A stretch of 64,000 nucleotides of DNA from Azorhizobium sp965227945 (GTDB lineage: Bacteria > Pseudomonadota > Alphaproteobacteria > Rhizobiales > Xanthobacteraceae), in contig CBDDGQ010000006.1 in assembly GCA_965227945.1 (NCBI GenBank), positions 1,860,001 to 1,924,000 on the forward strand, in the 5' to 3' direction. The translations under genes were made by a program, and so were the position numbers. Below are positions 37,551-45,881 of the stretch, piece by piece. The number at the start of each line of letters is the position of its first letter. The first letter of the stretch is position 1. The notes beneath the pieces are model-generated. The model was given only the letters and a program-made list of their open reading frames with translations. It did no database searches and had not been told where the DNA came from.

Positions 37551-38084
37551 ATGTCTCAGTCGTCCGTCCGGCAGGTTATCGCGGATGCAGCGCATCATCT
37601 GCGCGCGGCGCGCCGGCACCCGCGTGGTGCGGTGATGGTCGCGACCCTGGCGGCCCTGCTGCTGGCGGGTTGCGCCACCACGGAGCCGGGTCCCCCGCCG
37701 CCGCCGCCGCCGCCGCAATGGACCAGCCCCATTCCCGCCGCCAGCCTGGTGGGCCGCTACGGCCTTGCCGCGTTCCACCGTCCCGAGGACGCCGGTCGCA
37801 CCGAAGCCCAGGCGCGGGCGCAATGCTCCAATCCCTACATCATCACCGCCGGCCCCAATGGCGGCGTGCTGATGTATCTGGCGGACGACAACAAGCTCAC
37901 CGAAATGGTCTCCAAGGCCGTTCCGGGCAGCCCCACCTTCATCGGCCCACCCGAGGATCCGGCAGGCGGCGATCGCGACCGCCAGGTGCTCCGCTTCGAC
38001 GGGCAGGTGCTGGTGCTCAAATGGGTCGATCCGGAGATCGCCAAGCGCTACGGCACCATGGTGTACGTGCGCTGCGGCGGCTGA
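37551..38084 (+). CDS. Hypothetical lipoprotein
   Basis: A 177-residue protein with a lipobox LLAGC (Cys near residue 38), so likely an outer- or inner-membrane lipoprotein. After the cysteine comes a Pro-rich linker and a compact domain with SLVGRYGLAAFHRPEDAGR, NPYIITAGPNGGVLMYL and VLKWVDPEIAKRYGTMVYVRCG. It is a conserved type in Hyphomicrobiales but has no function assigned. ATG 37551 with CGGAG upstream was chosen; ATG 37635 would start just at the hydrophobic segment without a binding site. Followed by a terminator. Confidence 0.75.
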   Translation: MSQSSVRQVIADAAHHLRAARRHPRGAVMVATLAALLLAGCATTEPGPPPPPPPPQWTSPIPAASLVGRYGLAAFHRPEDAGRTEAQARAQCSNPYIITAGPNGGVLMYLADDNKLTEMVSKAVPGSPTFIGPPEDPAGGDRDRQVLRFDGQVLVLKWVDPEIAKRYGTMVYVRCGG

Positions 38085-38114
38085 ACCGCCCTGCGGGTCC
38101 GGTTGTGAGTTTCG

Positions 38115-38140
38115 ACGGGCCCCCGGCGGGGGCCCGTTTG
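38115..38140 (+). terminator. Rho-independent terminator of the lipoprotein gene
   Basis: ACGGGCCCCC pairs with GGGGGCCCGT around GGC, followed by TTTG, 30 bp after the stop. Confidence 0.75.
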
Positions 38141-38286
38141 CGTTTGCGGCGGTGCCTGAGCGCCCGCGCTCGGGCGCCTCATGCCGAACAATCGTTGTGC
38201 CGCCGCCTTGCCGGCCGGGCGGGTCGTGCTAAAGGCTCGCCATCGACTTTCTGCGCCTGGCGCATCGGCTTTGCGGACCCGCTTTG

Positions 38287-39567
38287 ATGGATCTTCCCCA
38301 CGCTTCCTATGATCCGCTGACCCCGGTCCCCGCGGACCAGCGCGCGTTCGCGCCCCGCGATGCCTTCGCTTTGTGGTTCAGCCTGGGCATCGGCCTGCTG
38401 GTGCTGCAGGCGGGCGCGCTGCTGGTGCCGGCGCTGAATCTCGGCGAGGCGTTCGCGGCCATCCTGGTGGGATCGCTGCTGGGGGCGGGGCTGCTGGCCG
38501 CGGTGGGCGTGGTGGGGGCGGACACCGGCCTTGCCTCCATGGCCATGCTGCGCCCCAGCCTCGGGCTGCGGGGCGCCTCGGTGCCGACCCTGCTGAATGT
38601 GGTGCAACTGGTCGGCTGGGGGGCGTTCGAGATCATCGTCATGGGAGAGGCGGCCGATGCGCTCGCCACCTCCGCGTTCGGCGTGACGCTGTCTTATGTC
38701 TGGACCGTCCTGTTCGGCGCCCTGGCAACCGCCATTGCGGTGGCCGGGCCGGTGTCGTTCGTGCGCCGCTTCCTGCGCGCGTGGGGGCTCTATCTGATCC
38801 TGGCGGCAGCCGCGTGGCTGACCTGGCGGCTGCTGGCGGACCACGATCTGGCGGCGCTGGCCGCCAAGCCCGGCACCGGCGGTCTCAGCTTCGGCGGCGC
38901 CGTGGATCTGGTGGTGGCCATGCCTTTGTCCTGGCTGCCGCTGATTGCCGACTACACCCGCTTCGGCCGCTCTCCCAGCGGCATGTTCCGCGGCAGTGCG
39001 CTGGGCTATCTCATCGCCAACATCTGGTTCTATGGCCTGGGCGCGGCCTATGCGCTCGCCACCAATGGCGAAGGCACCTTGGTGGTGGCGCTCGCGACCG
39101 CCGGCGGCGGGCTGGCCCTGCTGCTGATCCTGCTGGACGAAACCGACAACGCCTTTGCCGACATCCATTCGGCTGCCGTCTCCAGCGGCACCGTGGCCCG
39201 GGTGCCAGTGCGGCATCTGTCCTTGGGCTTCGGCATTTTGTGCATGCTCATCGCATTGCTGGTTCCGATGGCCCAGTTCCAGGACTTCCTGCTGCTGATC
39301 GGCTCGGTGTTCGCGCCCTTGTTTGGGGTCGTGCTGGCGGACCATTTCATCGTCCGGCGCCGGACCATTCAGCTCAGCCAGATCGATCGGCGTGGCGGCG
39401 CCTATTGGTATGCGGGCGGCTGGCGGATCGCCGGGCTGCTGGCCTGGGGCCTGGGCATCGCCACCTTCCACGGAGTCAACGCCTTGCTGCCCAATCTGGG
39501 CGCCACCCTGCCGGCGCTGCTGGTGGGCGCATTCGCCTTCGTGGCCATCAGCAAGCTGCGCCAGTGA
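38287..39567 (+). CDS. NCS1-family permease, possibly hydroxymethylpyrimidine/cytosine type (CytX-like)
   Basis: A ~426-residue transporter with about twelve transmembrane segments, in the purine-cytosine permease (NCS1) family. Diagnostic blocks are LQAGALLVPALNLGEAF, the substrate-site DTGLASMAMLRPSLG and GWGAFEIIVM, and LPLIADYTRFGRSPSGMFRG. The last segment and overall length fit the CytX subgroup, which imports the thiamine precursor hydroxymethylpyrimidine. No THI-box riboswitch could be recognised upstream, so thiamine linkage is open. ATG 38287 is chosen; TTG 38284 precedes it. Confidence 0.78.
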   Translation: MDLPHASYDPLTPVPADQRAFAPRDAFALWFSLGIGLLVLQAGALLVPALNLGEAFAAILVGSLLGAGLLAAVGVVGADTGLASMAMLRPSLGLRGASVPTLLNVVQLVGWGAFEIIVMGEAADALATSAFGVTLSYVWTVLFGALATAIAVAGPVSFVRRFLRAWGLYLILAAAAWLTWRLLADHDLAALAAKPGTGGLSFGGAVDLVVAMPLSWLPLIADYTRFGRSPSGMFRGSALGYLIANIWFYGLGAAYALATNGEGTLVVALATAGGGLALLLILLDETDNAFADIHSAAVSSGTVARVPVRHLSLGFGILCMLIALLVPMAQFQDFLLLIGSVFAPLFGVVLADHFIVRRRTIQLSQIDRRGGAYWYAGGWRIAGLLAWGLGIATFHGVNALLPNLGATLPALLVGAFAFVAISKLRQ

Positions 39568-39619
39568 GGCAGCGCGCGGAGGCGCGAAGCCGCACCGGCG
39601 GCCGCGCGCCGACCTCAGG

Positions 39620-40123
39620 TCAATCGGGCAGCACGGGCCGGCCCGATGCGTCGAGGGGCCAGAAGGGATTGTGCGCCACTTCCCAGACGTGGCCGTCCGG
39701 GTCGGCGAAATAGCCGCTGAACCCGCCCCAGAATGCCCGCTGCGGGGCCTTGAGCACGGTGGCGCCCGCCGCTTCGGCTTTGGCGATCACGCGTCCCACG
39801 GCGGCTTCGTCGGCCACATTGAAGGCCAGTGCGATGCCTGAAAAGTCCGGTCTGGACGGGACGGATGAGACCCCACCCCGCGGTAGCAGCTCAGCGGGCG
39901 CCGCTTCTTCCGCCGAGGCGGCCGCTGGGGCGCACCGGCCGGCATCGGCCGCCAAGGCGCTGCGATCAAACAGCGACAGGACGACGCCGCCCGCCTCGAA
40001 AAAGGCCACTTTTTCGCTGCCCTGGTCCCGCCGGCGCAGCCCCATGGCGGTGTAGAAGGCGATGGACCGCGCCAGCTCAGTGACGCCCAGCGTCACCAGA
40101 TGCAGGCCGAATGTCGGTGTCAT
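39620..40123 (-). CDS. VOC family protein (glyoxalase/bleomycin-resistance fold)
   Basis: A 167-residue protein with the two beta-alpha-beta-beta-beta modules of the vicinal oxygen chelate superfamily. It has LHLVTLGVTELARSIAFYTAMGL, FFEAGGVVLSLFDRSAL, and the C-terminal module GYFADPDGHVWEVAHNPFW. A Pro/Glu-rich insert sits between. This arrangement resembles the cytoplasmic VOC group with no known substrate. It is 7 bp upstream of the radical SAM gene on the same strand in opposite order (the radical SAM gene precedes it), so they may be co-transcribed. Confidence 0.85.
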   Translation of the reverse strand: MTPTFGLHLVTLGVTELARSIAFYTAMGLRRRDQGSEKVAFFEAGGVVLSLFDRSALAADAGRCAPAAASAEEAAPAELLPRGGVSSVPSRPDFSGIALAFNVADEAAVGRVIAKAEAAGATVLKAPQRAFWGGFSGYFADPDGHVWEVAHNPFWPLDASGRPVLPD

Positions 40124-40130
40124 CGCTCTC

Positions 40131-41447
40131 TCATCCGAACAAGGACAATTGCTCTCCGCCCTTGGCCGGACGGCGGAAATGGGCGGTGGTCAGCTTCACG
40201 CTGCGCCCCGACAGCCCGAGGCGACGGGCGGCGATCTCGAACCGGCGGCCGATGGTCCAGGCATAAGGGCCATCCCCCTTGCCGCGCTTGCCGAAGCTGG
40301 AATCGTAGTCCTTGCCGCCATGCATCTCGCGAATCAGCGACATGACGTGCCGCGCCTTGTCGGGGAAATGCGCCACCAGCCATTCCTTGAACAGATCGGC
40401 GATCTCCAGCGGCAGCCGCAGGGTGACGTAGCCGGCCTCGCTGGCGCCCATGTGCTTGGCGCTGTCCAGGATGCGCTCCACCTCCATGTCGTTGAGCGCC
40501 GGGATGAGGGGCGCGGTGAGCACAGCGGTGGGGATGCCGGCATCCGCCAGGCGGCGGATGGTCTCCAGCCGGCGCTGCGGGGTCGCGGCGCGGGGCTCCA
40601 TCAGGCGGGCCAGACGCGGATCCAGCGTGGTCAAGGAGATGGCGACCTTGGCCAGGCCGCGCTCCGCCATGGGGGCGAGGATGTCGATGTCCCGCGCCAC
40701 CAAGGCCGATTTGGTCACGATGCCCACCGGGTGGCCGAAGTCGCGCAGCACTTCCAGGATGCGGCGGGTCACTTCATAGCGCCGCTCGATGGGCTGGTAG
40801 GGGTCCGTATTGGTGCCCATGGCGATGGTGCGCGGCTGGTAGCGCGGCTGCGCCAGCTCCCGCGCCAGCAATTCCGGCGCATCGGGCTTGACGAACAGCT
40901 TGGTTTCGAAATCCAGCCCGGCGGAGAGCCCCTGATAAGCGTGGGTCGGCCGGGCGAAGCAATAGACGCAGCCATGTTCGCAGCCGCGATAGGCGTTGAT
41001 CGAGCGATCAAAGCCGATGTCGGGGGATTGGTTGCGGGTGATGATGGTACGGGCGCGTTCCTCGGTCACCTCGGTGCGGAAAGCGGGCAAATCGTCCAAA
41101 CTTTGCCAGCCATCATCGAACAGAATGCGGGCCGCCGGCTCATAGCGTCCGGCGGCGTTGGAGGTGGCGCCCCGTCCGCGCCGCGCCTCGGCGACGACCG
41201 CGGTGCCGGCCTCGCCGGCGTCCGCATCCTGGGCCGCCGCAGCCGGCGGCGGCGGGGGCGCGGCGCGCTCGGCCTTCAGCCGGCCGAGGATCCGTTCACC
41301 CTTGGATTTTGGTTCCGCGGCAATGGGTTGTGCGGTGCGCCGGGGGGCGCGGCGCGCGCTCGGCGCCGGGGCGTCCCAGCGCTCGGGTGGGGACGGCGGA
41401 GCGTCGTCCGGCAGAAAATGCGGGGCCGTGTCGCGATGCAGATCCAT
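40131..41447 (-). CDS. PA0069-family radical SAM protein
   Basis: A ~438-residue radical SAM enzyme. The [4Fe-4S] motif GCEHGCVYCFARP (CxxxCxxC) binds SAM; NAYRGCEHG and TNTDPYQPIERRYEVTRRIL belong to the SplB-like/PA0069 group. The first ~100 residues are Pro/Ala/Arg-rich and probably disordered. ATG 41447 was chosen; a start ten codons upstream is possible. Family members act on unknown nucleic-acid or peptide substrates. It heads a two-gene unit with the VOC gene. Confidence 0.85.
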   Translation of the reverse strand: MDLHRDTAPHFLPDDAPPSPPERWDAPAPSARRAPRRTAQPIAAEPKSKGERILGRLKAERAAPPPPPAAAAQDADAGEAGTAVVAEARRGRGATSNAAGRYEPAARILFDDGWQSLDDLPAFRTEVTEERARTIITRNQSPDIGFDRSINAYRGCEHGCVYCFARPTHAYQGLSAGLDFETKLFVKPDAPELLARELAQPRYQPRTIAMGTNTDPYQPIERRYEVTRRILEVLRDFGHPVGIVTKSALVARDIDILAPMAERGLAKVAISLTTLDPRLARLMEPRAATPQRRLETIRRLADAGIPTAVLTAPLIPALNDMEVERILDSAKHMGASEAGYVTLRLPLEIADLFKEWLVAHFPDKARHVMSLIREMHGGKDYDSSFGKRGKGDGPYAWTIGRRFEIAARRLGLSGRSVKLTTAHFRRPAKGGEQLSLFG

Positions 41448-41536
41448 GCCGAAACCATACGTCGGCATGCGGAACAAAGCAAGAACAAGAAATTCCCGAA
41501 GGGCTCTGTTTCCGCCTTGATTGCGCCGGTTTCTGG

Positions 41537-41542
41537 TATATT
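41537..41542 (+). promoter_or_regulatory. Candidate -10 of the oxidase subunit IV-pnt operon
   Basis: TATATT lies about 80 bp upstream of the first start in an otherwise GC-rich stretch, with CTTGAT 15 bp before it as a weak -35. Read as the likely promoter driving the operon from 41620. Confidence 0.35.
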
Positions 41543-41619
41543 GTCCACCACCGCGAAGTTGCCACAGAAGCCCTTCTCAGCTAAAGGGCCAAGGCCACCA
41601 TACGCCAGGGGGAAATACG

Positions 41620-41772
41620 ATGTCCGAGCATGGCGCGATCGAATACGCGACCGCTGACGGCAATGATTACGCCGAACACCAGCGCACCTACGAGTTGTTC
41701 ACCGGCCTCACCAAATGGGGCACAGTGGCCCTGGCCGTGCTCATGGTCCTGATGTGGACTTTCCTCCTCTGA
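41620..41772 (+). CDS. aa3-type cytochrome c oxidase subunit IV
   Basis: A 50-residue membrane protein. The start MSEHGAIEYATADGNDYAEH and single transmembrane helix (GTVALAVLMVLMWTFLL) are exactly the pattern of the tiny fourth subunit of alphaproteobacterial aa3 oxidases, which packs beside the large subunits. Catalytic subunits are not in the window. AGGGGGAA lies upstream of ATG 41620. It precedes pntAA by 29 bp in what looks like one transcript, a linkage of respiration and NADPH supply. Confidence 0.85.
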   Translation: MSEHGAIEYATADGNDYAEHQRTYELFTGLTKWGTVALAVLMVLMWTFLL

Positions 41773-41801
41773 GCGTGGCTCGGAACTCGTAGAGGTTTCA
41801 G

Positions 41802-42953
41802 ATGAAAATCGCTGTCCCCGCCGAGTTTGATCTCGGCGAGCCCAGGGTCTCCGCGACCCCGGATACGGTCAAGCGCCTGGTGGCGCTCGGGGCCGAAGTT
41901 GCCGTGCAATCGGGTGCCGGCCTGCGCTCGGGCATTCTGGATGCGGACTATCAGGCCGCCGGCGCCAGCATTGCCGCGAGCGCGGCCGATGCCGCCATCG
42001 GTGCTGACGTGGTGCTGAAGGTGCGTCGCCCCACCGGCGAGGAAATGCTCACCTATCGGCGCGGCACGCTGGTGATCGGCATCCTCGATCCCTACGGCCA
42101 TGACGATGCGCTGCGCCAGCTGGCGGATGCGGGCCTCACCGCCTTCGCCATGGAGCTGATGCCTCGCATCACCCGCGCCCAGGTGATGGACGTGCTGTCC
42201 TCCCAGGCGAACCTGGCCGGCTATCGCGCGGTGATCGATGCCGCCGGCGAGTTCGGCCGTGCCCTGCCGATGATGATGACCGCGGCCGGCACCGTTCCCG
42301 CCGCCCGCACCTTCGTCATGGGCGCCGGCGTCGCCGGCCTCCAGGCCATCGCCACCGCCCGCCGCCTCGGCGCCGTGGTGACCGCCACCGACGTGCGCCC
42401 GGCCTCGAAAGAGCAGGTCGAATCCCTCGGCGCCAAGTTCGTCGCCGTCGAGGATGACGAGTTCAAGCAGGCCGAGACCTCGGGCGGCTATGCCAAGCCC
42501 ATGTCGGCCGAATACCAGGCCAAGCAGGCGGCCCTGGTGGCGGAACATCTGAAGAAGCAGGACATCGTCATCACCACCGCTCTGATCCCCGGCCGGCCCG
42601 CGCCGCGCCTGATCACCGCGGCCATGGTGGCGTCCATGAAGCCGGGTTCGGTGATCGTGGATCTGGCGGTGGAACGCGGCGGCAACGTCGAAGGCGCGGT
42701 CGCCGGCCAGGTGACCGACGTGAACGGCGTGAAGATCGTCGGCTACCTGAACGTGGCCGGCCGCATCGCCGCCTCCGCCTCGCAGCTTTATGCCAAGAAC
42801 CTCTACGCCTTCCTGGAAACCCTGGTGGACAAGCAGGCGAAGGCGCTGGCCGTGAAGTGGGACGACGAGCTGGTCAAGGCCACCTTGCTGACCCGCGACG
42901 GCGCCGTGGTTCATCCCAATTTCGCCCCCAAGGTTGAGGGAGCCGCCTCGTGA
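41802..42953 (+). CDS. pntAA: NAD(P) transhydrogenase alpha subunit, soluble domain (PntAA)
   Basis: A 383-residue NAD(H)-binding domain I of the proton-translocating transhydrogenase. Motifs: KIAVPAEFDLGEPRVSATPDTV at the start, the nucleotide-binding GAGVAGLQAIATARRLGAVVTATDVRPA, and SGGYAKPMS. The enzyme uses proton motive force to make NADPH from NADP+ and NADH at the inner membrane. Split subunits (alpha1, alpha2, beta) are usual for this group. Its stop overlaps the pntAB start by 4 nt. Confidence 0.95.
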   Translation: MKIAVPAEFDLGEPRVSATPDTVKRLVALGAEVAVQSGAGLRSGILDADYQAAGASIAASAADAAIGADVVLKVRRPTGEEMLTYRRGTLVIGILDPYGHDDALRQLADAGLTAFAMELMPRITRAQVMDVLSSQANLAGYRAVIDAAGEFGRALPMMMTAAGTVPAARTFVMGAGVAGLQAIATARRLGAVVTATDVRPASKEQVESLGAKFVAVEDDEFKQAETSGGYAKPMSAEYQAKQAALVAEHLKKQDIVITTALIPGRPAPRLITAAMVASMKPGSVIVDLAVERGGNVEGAVAGQVTDVNGVKIVGYLNVAGRIAASASQLYAKNLYAFLETLVDKQAKALAVKWDDELVKATLLTRDGAVVHPNFAPKVEGAAS

Positions 42954-43405
42954 ACCCGATCACCGCACAAGCCGCCGCTGACGCCGCTGTCCAGGCCCGC
43001 GCTGCCGCCGAAGTGGCGCGTCAGGCCGCGGAAGCTGCCCAGCTCTATGCCGACCAGGCGGCCACCGCCCTCGGCGCCGCCGCCCATGCGGCCACCGGCG
43101 GGGCCATCGACCCCTTCGTGTTCCGCCTCGCCATCTTCGTGCTGGCGGTGTTCGTCGGTTATTACGTGGTGTGGCAGGTGACCCCTGCGCTCCACACGCC
43201 GCTGATGTCGGTCACCAACGCCATTTCGTCGGTGATCGTGGTGGGCGCGCTGCTGGCGGTGGGTGTCTCCACCGTGGGCGATCCGGGCCATACGCTGTGG
43301 GCGCGGGGCTTCGGCTTCATCGCGCTGATCTTCGCCTCGGTGAACATCTTCGGCGGGTTCCTGGTGACCAGTCGAATGCTCGCCATGTACCAAAAGAAGA
43401 AGTGA
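42950..43405 (+). CDS. pntAB: NAD(P) transhydrogenase alpha2 subunit (PntAB)
   Basis: A 151-residue membrane subunit. After an Ala/Gln-rich N-terminal segment come three to four transmembrane helices, FRLAIFVLAVFVGYYVVWQV, TNAISSVIVVGALLAVG and FGFIALIFASVNIFGGF, the last ending in VTSRMLAMYQKKK, which contributes to the proton channel. The gene overlaps pntAA and is 10 bp upstream of pntB. Confidence 0.94.
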   Translation: MNPITAQAAADAAVQARAAAEVARQAAEAAQLYADQAATALGAAAHAATGGAIDPFVFRLAIFVLAVFVGYYVVWQVTPALHTPLMSVTNAISSVIVVGALLAVGVSTVGDPGHTLWARGFGFIALIFASVNIFGGFLVTSRMLAMYQKKK

Positions 43406-43415
43406 GGGCGCACCG

Positions 43416-44813
43416 ATGAATGCCAATCTGGCCGCCCTGCTCTATCTGGTCGCAGGTATTCTGTTCATCCTGGCGCTGCGGGGGCTGTCCCACCCCACCA
43501 CGTCCCGCCAGGGCAATATGTTCGGCATGGTGGGCATGGCGATTGCCGTGCTCACCACGCTGGCGCTGTCGCCGCCCGCCAATGTCGTCGGCTGGGTGCT
43601 GGTGATCGCCGGCATCGCCATCGGTGGTGGCATCGGTGCGGTGGTCGCCCGGCGCATCGCCATGACGCAGATGCCCCAATTGGTGGCCGCCTTCCACTCG
43701 CTGGTGGGCCTTGCCGCCGTGCTGGTGGCCGCGGCCGCGCTCTATGCCCCGGTGGCGTTCGGCATCGGTGACGTGGGCCACATCCACCGCGCCTCGCTGG
43801 TGGAAATGACCTTGGGTGTCGCCATCGGCGCCATCACCTTCACCGGCTCGATCATCGCGTTTGCCAAGCTCAACGGCAACATGTCGGGCAAGCCGATCAT
43901 GCTGCCGGCGCGCCACCTCATCAACGGCGGCCTCGCGGCGCTGCTGGTGGTGCTGATCGTCGCCTTCGTGATGACCGGCTCGATCCCGCTGTTCTGGATC
44001 ATCACCATCCTGTCCCTGGTTCTGGGCGGGCTGCTGATCATCCCCATCGGCGGCGCCGACATGCCGGTGGTGGTGTCCATGCTCAACTCCTATTCGGGTT
44101 GGGCGGCGGCCGGCATCGGATTCACCTTGGGCAACACGGCGCTGATCATCACCGGCGCGCTGGTGGGCTCCTCCGGCGCGATCCTGTCCTACATCATGTG
44201 TAAGGGCATGAACCGCTCCTTCATCTCGGTGATCCTGGGCGGCTTCGGCGGCGAAGTGGCCGGCGGACCTGCGGGCGCGGCGGAAACCCGCCCGGTCAAG
44301 CAGGGCTCGGCGGACGACGCCGCCTACATCATGAAGAACGCCCAGAAGGTCATCATCGTGCCGGGCTACGGCATGGCGGTGGCCCAGGCCCAGCACGCGC
44401 TGCGGGAAATGGCCGACAAGCTGAAGGAAGAGGGCGTCGAGGTGAAGTACGCCATCCATCCGGTGGCGGGCCGCATGCCGGGGCACATGAACGTGCTGCT
44501 GGCGGAAGCCCAGGTGCCGTACGACGAAGTGTTCGAGCTGGAGGACATCAACTCCGAGTTCGCGCAAGCCGACGTGGCCTTCGTCATCGGCGCCAACGAC
44601 GTGACCAACCCGGCGGCCAAGACCGACCCGACCTCGGCCATCTACGGCATGCCGATCCTGGACGTGGAAAAGGCCAAGACCGTTCTGTTCATCAAGCGCG
44701 GCATGGGCTCCGGCTATGCCGGCGTGGAGAACGAGCTGTTCTTCCGCGACAACACCATGATGCTGTTCGGCGACGCCAAGAAGGTCACCGAGGAAATCGT
44801 CAAGAACCTCTGA
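43416..44813 (+). CDS. pntB: NAD(P) transhydrogenase beta subunit (PntB)
   Basis: A 465-residue beta subunit. The N-terminal half has about nine membrane helices (GTAATS-like channel segments, NMFGMVGMAIAVLTT). The C-terminal NADP(H)-binding domain III starts near KVIIVPGYGMAVAQAQHALREM and contains GRMPGHMNVLLAEAQVPYDEVFELEDIN and VIGANDVTNPAAK. Complete and typical. Last gene of the operon, followed by two hairpins. Confidence 0.95.
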   Translation: MNANLAALLYLVAGILFILALRGLSHPTTSRQGNMFGMVGMAIAVLTTLALSPPANVVGWVLVIAGIAIGGGIGAVVARRIAMTQMPQLVAAFHSLVGLAAVLVAAAALYAPVAFGIGDVGHIHRASLVEMTLGVAIGAITFTGSIIAFAKLNGNMSGKPIMLPARHLINGGLAALLVVLIVAFVMTGSIPLFWIITILSLVLGGLLIIPIGGADMPVVVSMLNSYSGWAAAGIGFTLGNTALIITGALVGSSGAILSYIMCKGMNRSFISVILGGFGGEVAGGPAGAAETRPVKQGSADDAAYIMKNAQKVIIVPGYGMAVAQAQHALREMADKLKEEGVEVKYAIHPVAGRMPGHMNVLLAEAQVPYDEVFELEDINSEFAQADVAFVIGANDVTNPAAKTDPTSAIYGMPILDVEKAKTVLFIKRGMGSGYAGVENELFFRDNTMMLFGDAKKVTEEIVKNL

Positions 44814-44838
44814 TCGGGTCTTCCCGGACGAGACACGA

Positions 44839-44863
44839 AAGGCCCCGGCAGTGCCGGGGCCTT
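44839..44863 (+). terminator. GC hairpin after pntB
   Basis: AAGGCCCCGG pairs with CCGGGGCCTT around CAGTG, 25 bp after pntB. Almost identical to the hairpin at 45069-45093. No T-run follows. Confidence 0.55.
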
Positions 44864-44878
44864 CAGACCGCTGACAAA

Positions 44879-44906
44879 CCCCGTCGATTTTTCGGCGGGG
44901 TTTTTG
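44879..44906 (+). terminator. Rho-independent terminator of the pnt operon
   Basis: CCCCGTCGA pairs with TCGGCGGGG around TTTT and is followed by TTTTTG, a strong terminator. Confidence 0.85.
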
Positions 44907-44967
44907 TTTATTGGCGGCAGGGCGGTTTTGGGGCTGGCGTTCCTGGATTTTGAAGGGGAAGCGGGGC

Positions 44968-45068
44968 TCAGGCTGGCTTGGCCTTTGCGGGGGGCGTGGC
45001 GATTGCGATCTTCTTGATGTTCTGGGCGGCGGCTGCGAGCAGGCACTGGACCTGGACGCGCACCAAGC
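44968..45068 (-). pseudogene. Transposase 3'-end remnant (IS1182-like or related DDE)
   Basis: Read on the minus strand, the segment translates to RLVRVQVQCLLAAAAQNIKK followed by IAIATPPAKAKPA and a stop at 44968-44970. The LLAAAAQNIKKIA pattern is the usual C-terminal end of IS1182-family and related DDE transposases. Upstream coding sequence is missing: within a few codons the frame enters a GC hairpin (45069-45093) and then the intergenic region of the HTH/RelE pair. It is a short scar left by an insertion sequence, not functional. Confidence 0.55.
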
Positions 45069-45096
45069 GGCCCCGGCTGTGCCGGGGCCTTTTGCG
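45069..45096 (+). terminator. Second GC hairpin, near-copy of the one after pntB
   Basis: GGCCCCGGC pairs with GCCGGGGCC around TGT and is followed by TTTTG. It repeats the 44839-44863 hairpin about 230 bp away, with the transposase scar between them. Confidence 0.55.
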
Positions 45097-45143
45097 TTTG
45101 AGCAGGCCAACGCAAGCGCCGGGTGGCATGGGACGCTGCCCTC

Positions 45144-45515
45144 TCACACCAGATCGTCGAGCAAGACGCGCAATTCAGCCGCGATCCGTTTCACTGTGTC
45201 GATGCCGCCGTCGCGCTTCCCCGTTTCGATCTGCGAGAGAAAGGGCTGGGTAATGCCGACCTTGTCGGCGAGCGCCTTGACGGTCACGCCGCGATGTTCC
45301 CGCCAGACGCGGATGGGGTTCTCGCCGGCCAGGAGCCGGTCCACCATGGCGGCAGGCAGCACTTCCTCGTCCCCGGCTGCCAGACGCTCTCTGAAGCCTC
45401 GAATGGCGGCGCCGTCGGCGGTGTCTTCGGCCGCCGCCACGAGCGCGTCATAATCGGCCTTGGACAGGACGACCATCGTCTCGCCGGACGGGGTGGTGAA
45501 TGTCTGTGCCTTCAT
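45144..45515 (-). CDS. HTH antitoxin (HigA/XRE type)
   Basis: A 123-residue antitoxin-like protein. The first half is a dimerisation region with a VVLSKADYDALVAAAED segment like Phd-type edges; residues ~70-120 form an XRE helix-turn-helix (RVWREHRGVTVKALADKVG then ITQPFLSQIETGKRDGGIDTV). It follows the RelE-like toxin by 9 bp, the toxin-first order of HigBA modules. It should neutralise the toxin and repress the shared promoter at 45787-45804. Confidence 0.85.
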   Translation of the reverse strand: MKAQTFTTPSGETMVVLSKADYDALVAAAEDTADGAAIRGFRERLAAGDEEVLPAAMVDRLLAGENPIRVWREHRGVTVKALADKVGITQPFLSQIETGKRDGGIDTVKRIAAELRVLLDDLV

Positions 45516-45524
45516 AATCGGCTC

Positions 45525-45779
45525 CTATTCATACGCGCTGGCGCGCGGCGCGATCCGAATGATGGAGATGACGCTGCCGTCCTCGGCGAAGATGATGCGC
45601 CAATCCTGGACACGCAGCCGCAGGTAACCCGGCTCGCTTTTGACAGCAGTCACATTGTTCGCAAGGCTCGCCGGATCGGCCGCATATTGGTCGATCTTGG
45701 CCCGGATGAGCCCGGCCATGTTCCGAGTCATCTTCCGCAGCGTCCGCACCGCGTCCTTGCTGAACATGACCTCTCTCAT
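45525..45779 (-). CDS. RelE/HigB-like toxin
   Basis: An 84-residue toxin of the RelE/ParE superfamily. The fold pattern is VMFSKDAVRTLRKMTRNMAGLIRAKIDQYAADPASLANNV, then KSEPGYLRLRVQDWRIIFAEDGSVISIIRIAPR, with the Arg- and strand-rich end expected of ribosome-dependent mRNA nucleases. It lies directly behind a palindromic promoter and is followed at 9 bp by the HTH antitoxin. Confidence 0.85.
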   Translation of the reverse strand: MREVMFSKDAVRTLRKMTRNMAGLIRAKIDQYAADPASLANNVTAVKSEPGYLRLRVQDWRIIFAEDGSVISIIRIAPRASAYE

Positions 45780-45786
45780 GGAACGA

Positions 45787-45804
45787 ATTATAGCTTTAAG
45801 CTAT
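45787..45804 (-). promoter_or_regulatory. Palindromic promoter/operator of the toxin-antitoxin pair
   Basis: On the minus strand a perfect -10 TATAAT (45792-45787) overlaps the 15-bp palindrome ATAGCTTTAAGCTAT (45790-45804), just upstream of the toxin ATG. TTAACG lies about 16 bp before it as a weak -35. Binding of the HTH antitoxin here would block the promoter, the usual conditional autoregulation. Confidence 0.6.
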
Positions 45805-45881
45805 GTCGCGTTAAGCGTGCAGAGGTCCTCGGTGCTTCCGGTCTGACGCCGCCGGACAGGCGCGGACGGGCGCTCGCGGCG

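Noticed and set aside
38100..38286. TPP (THI-box) riboswitch upstream of the CytX-like permease
   Set aside because: The core CUGAGA and ACCUGAUCUGG-type segments are not found; only a terminator hairpin is visible.
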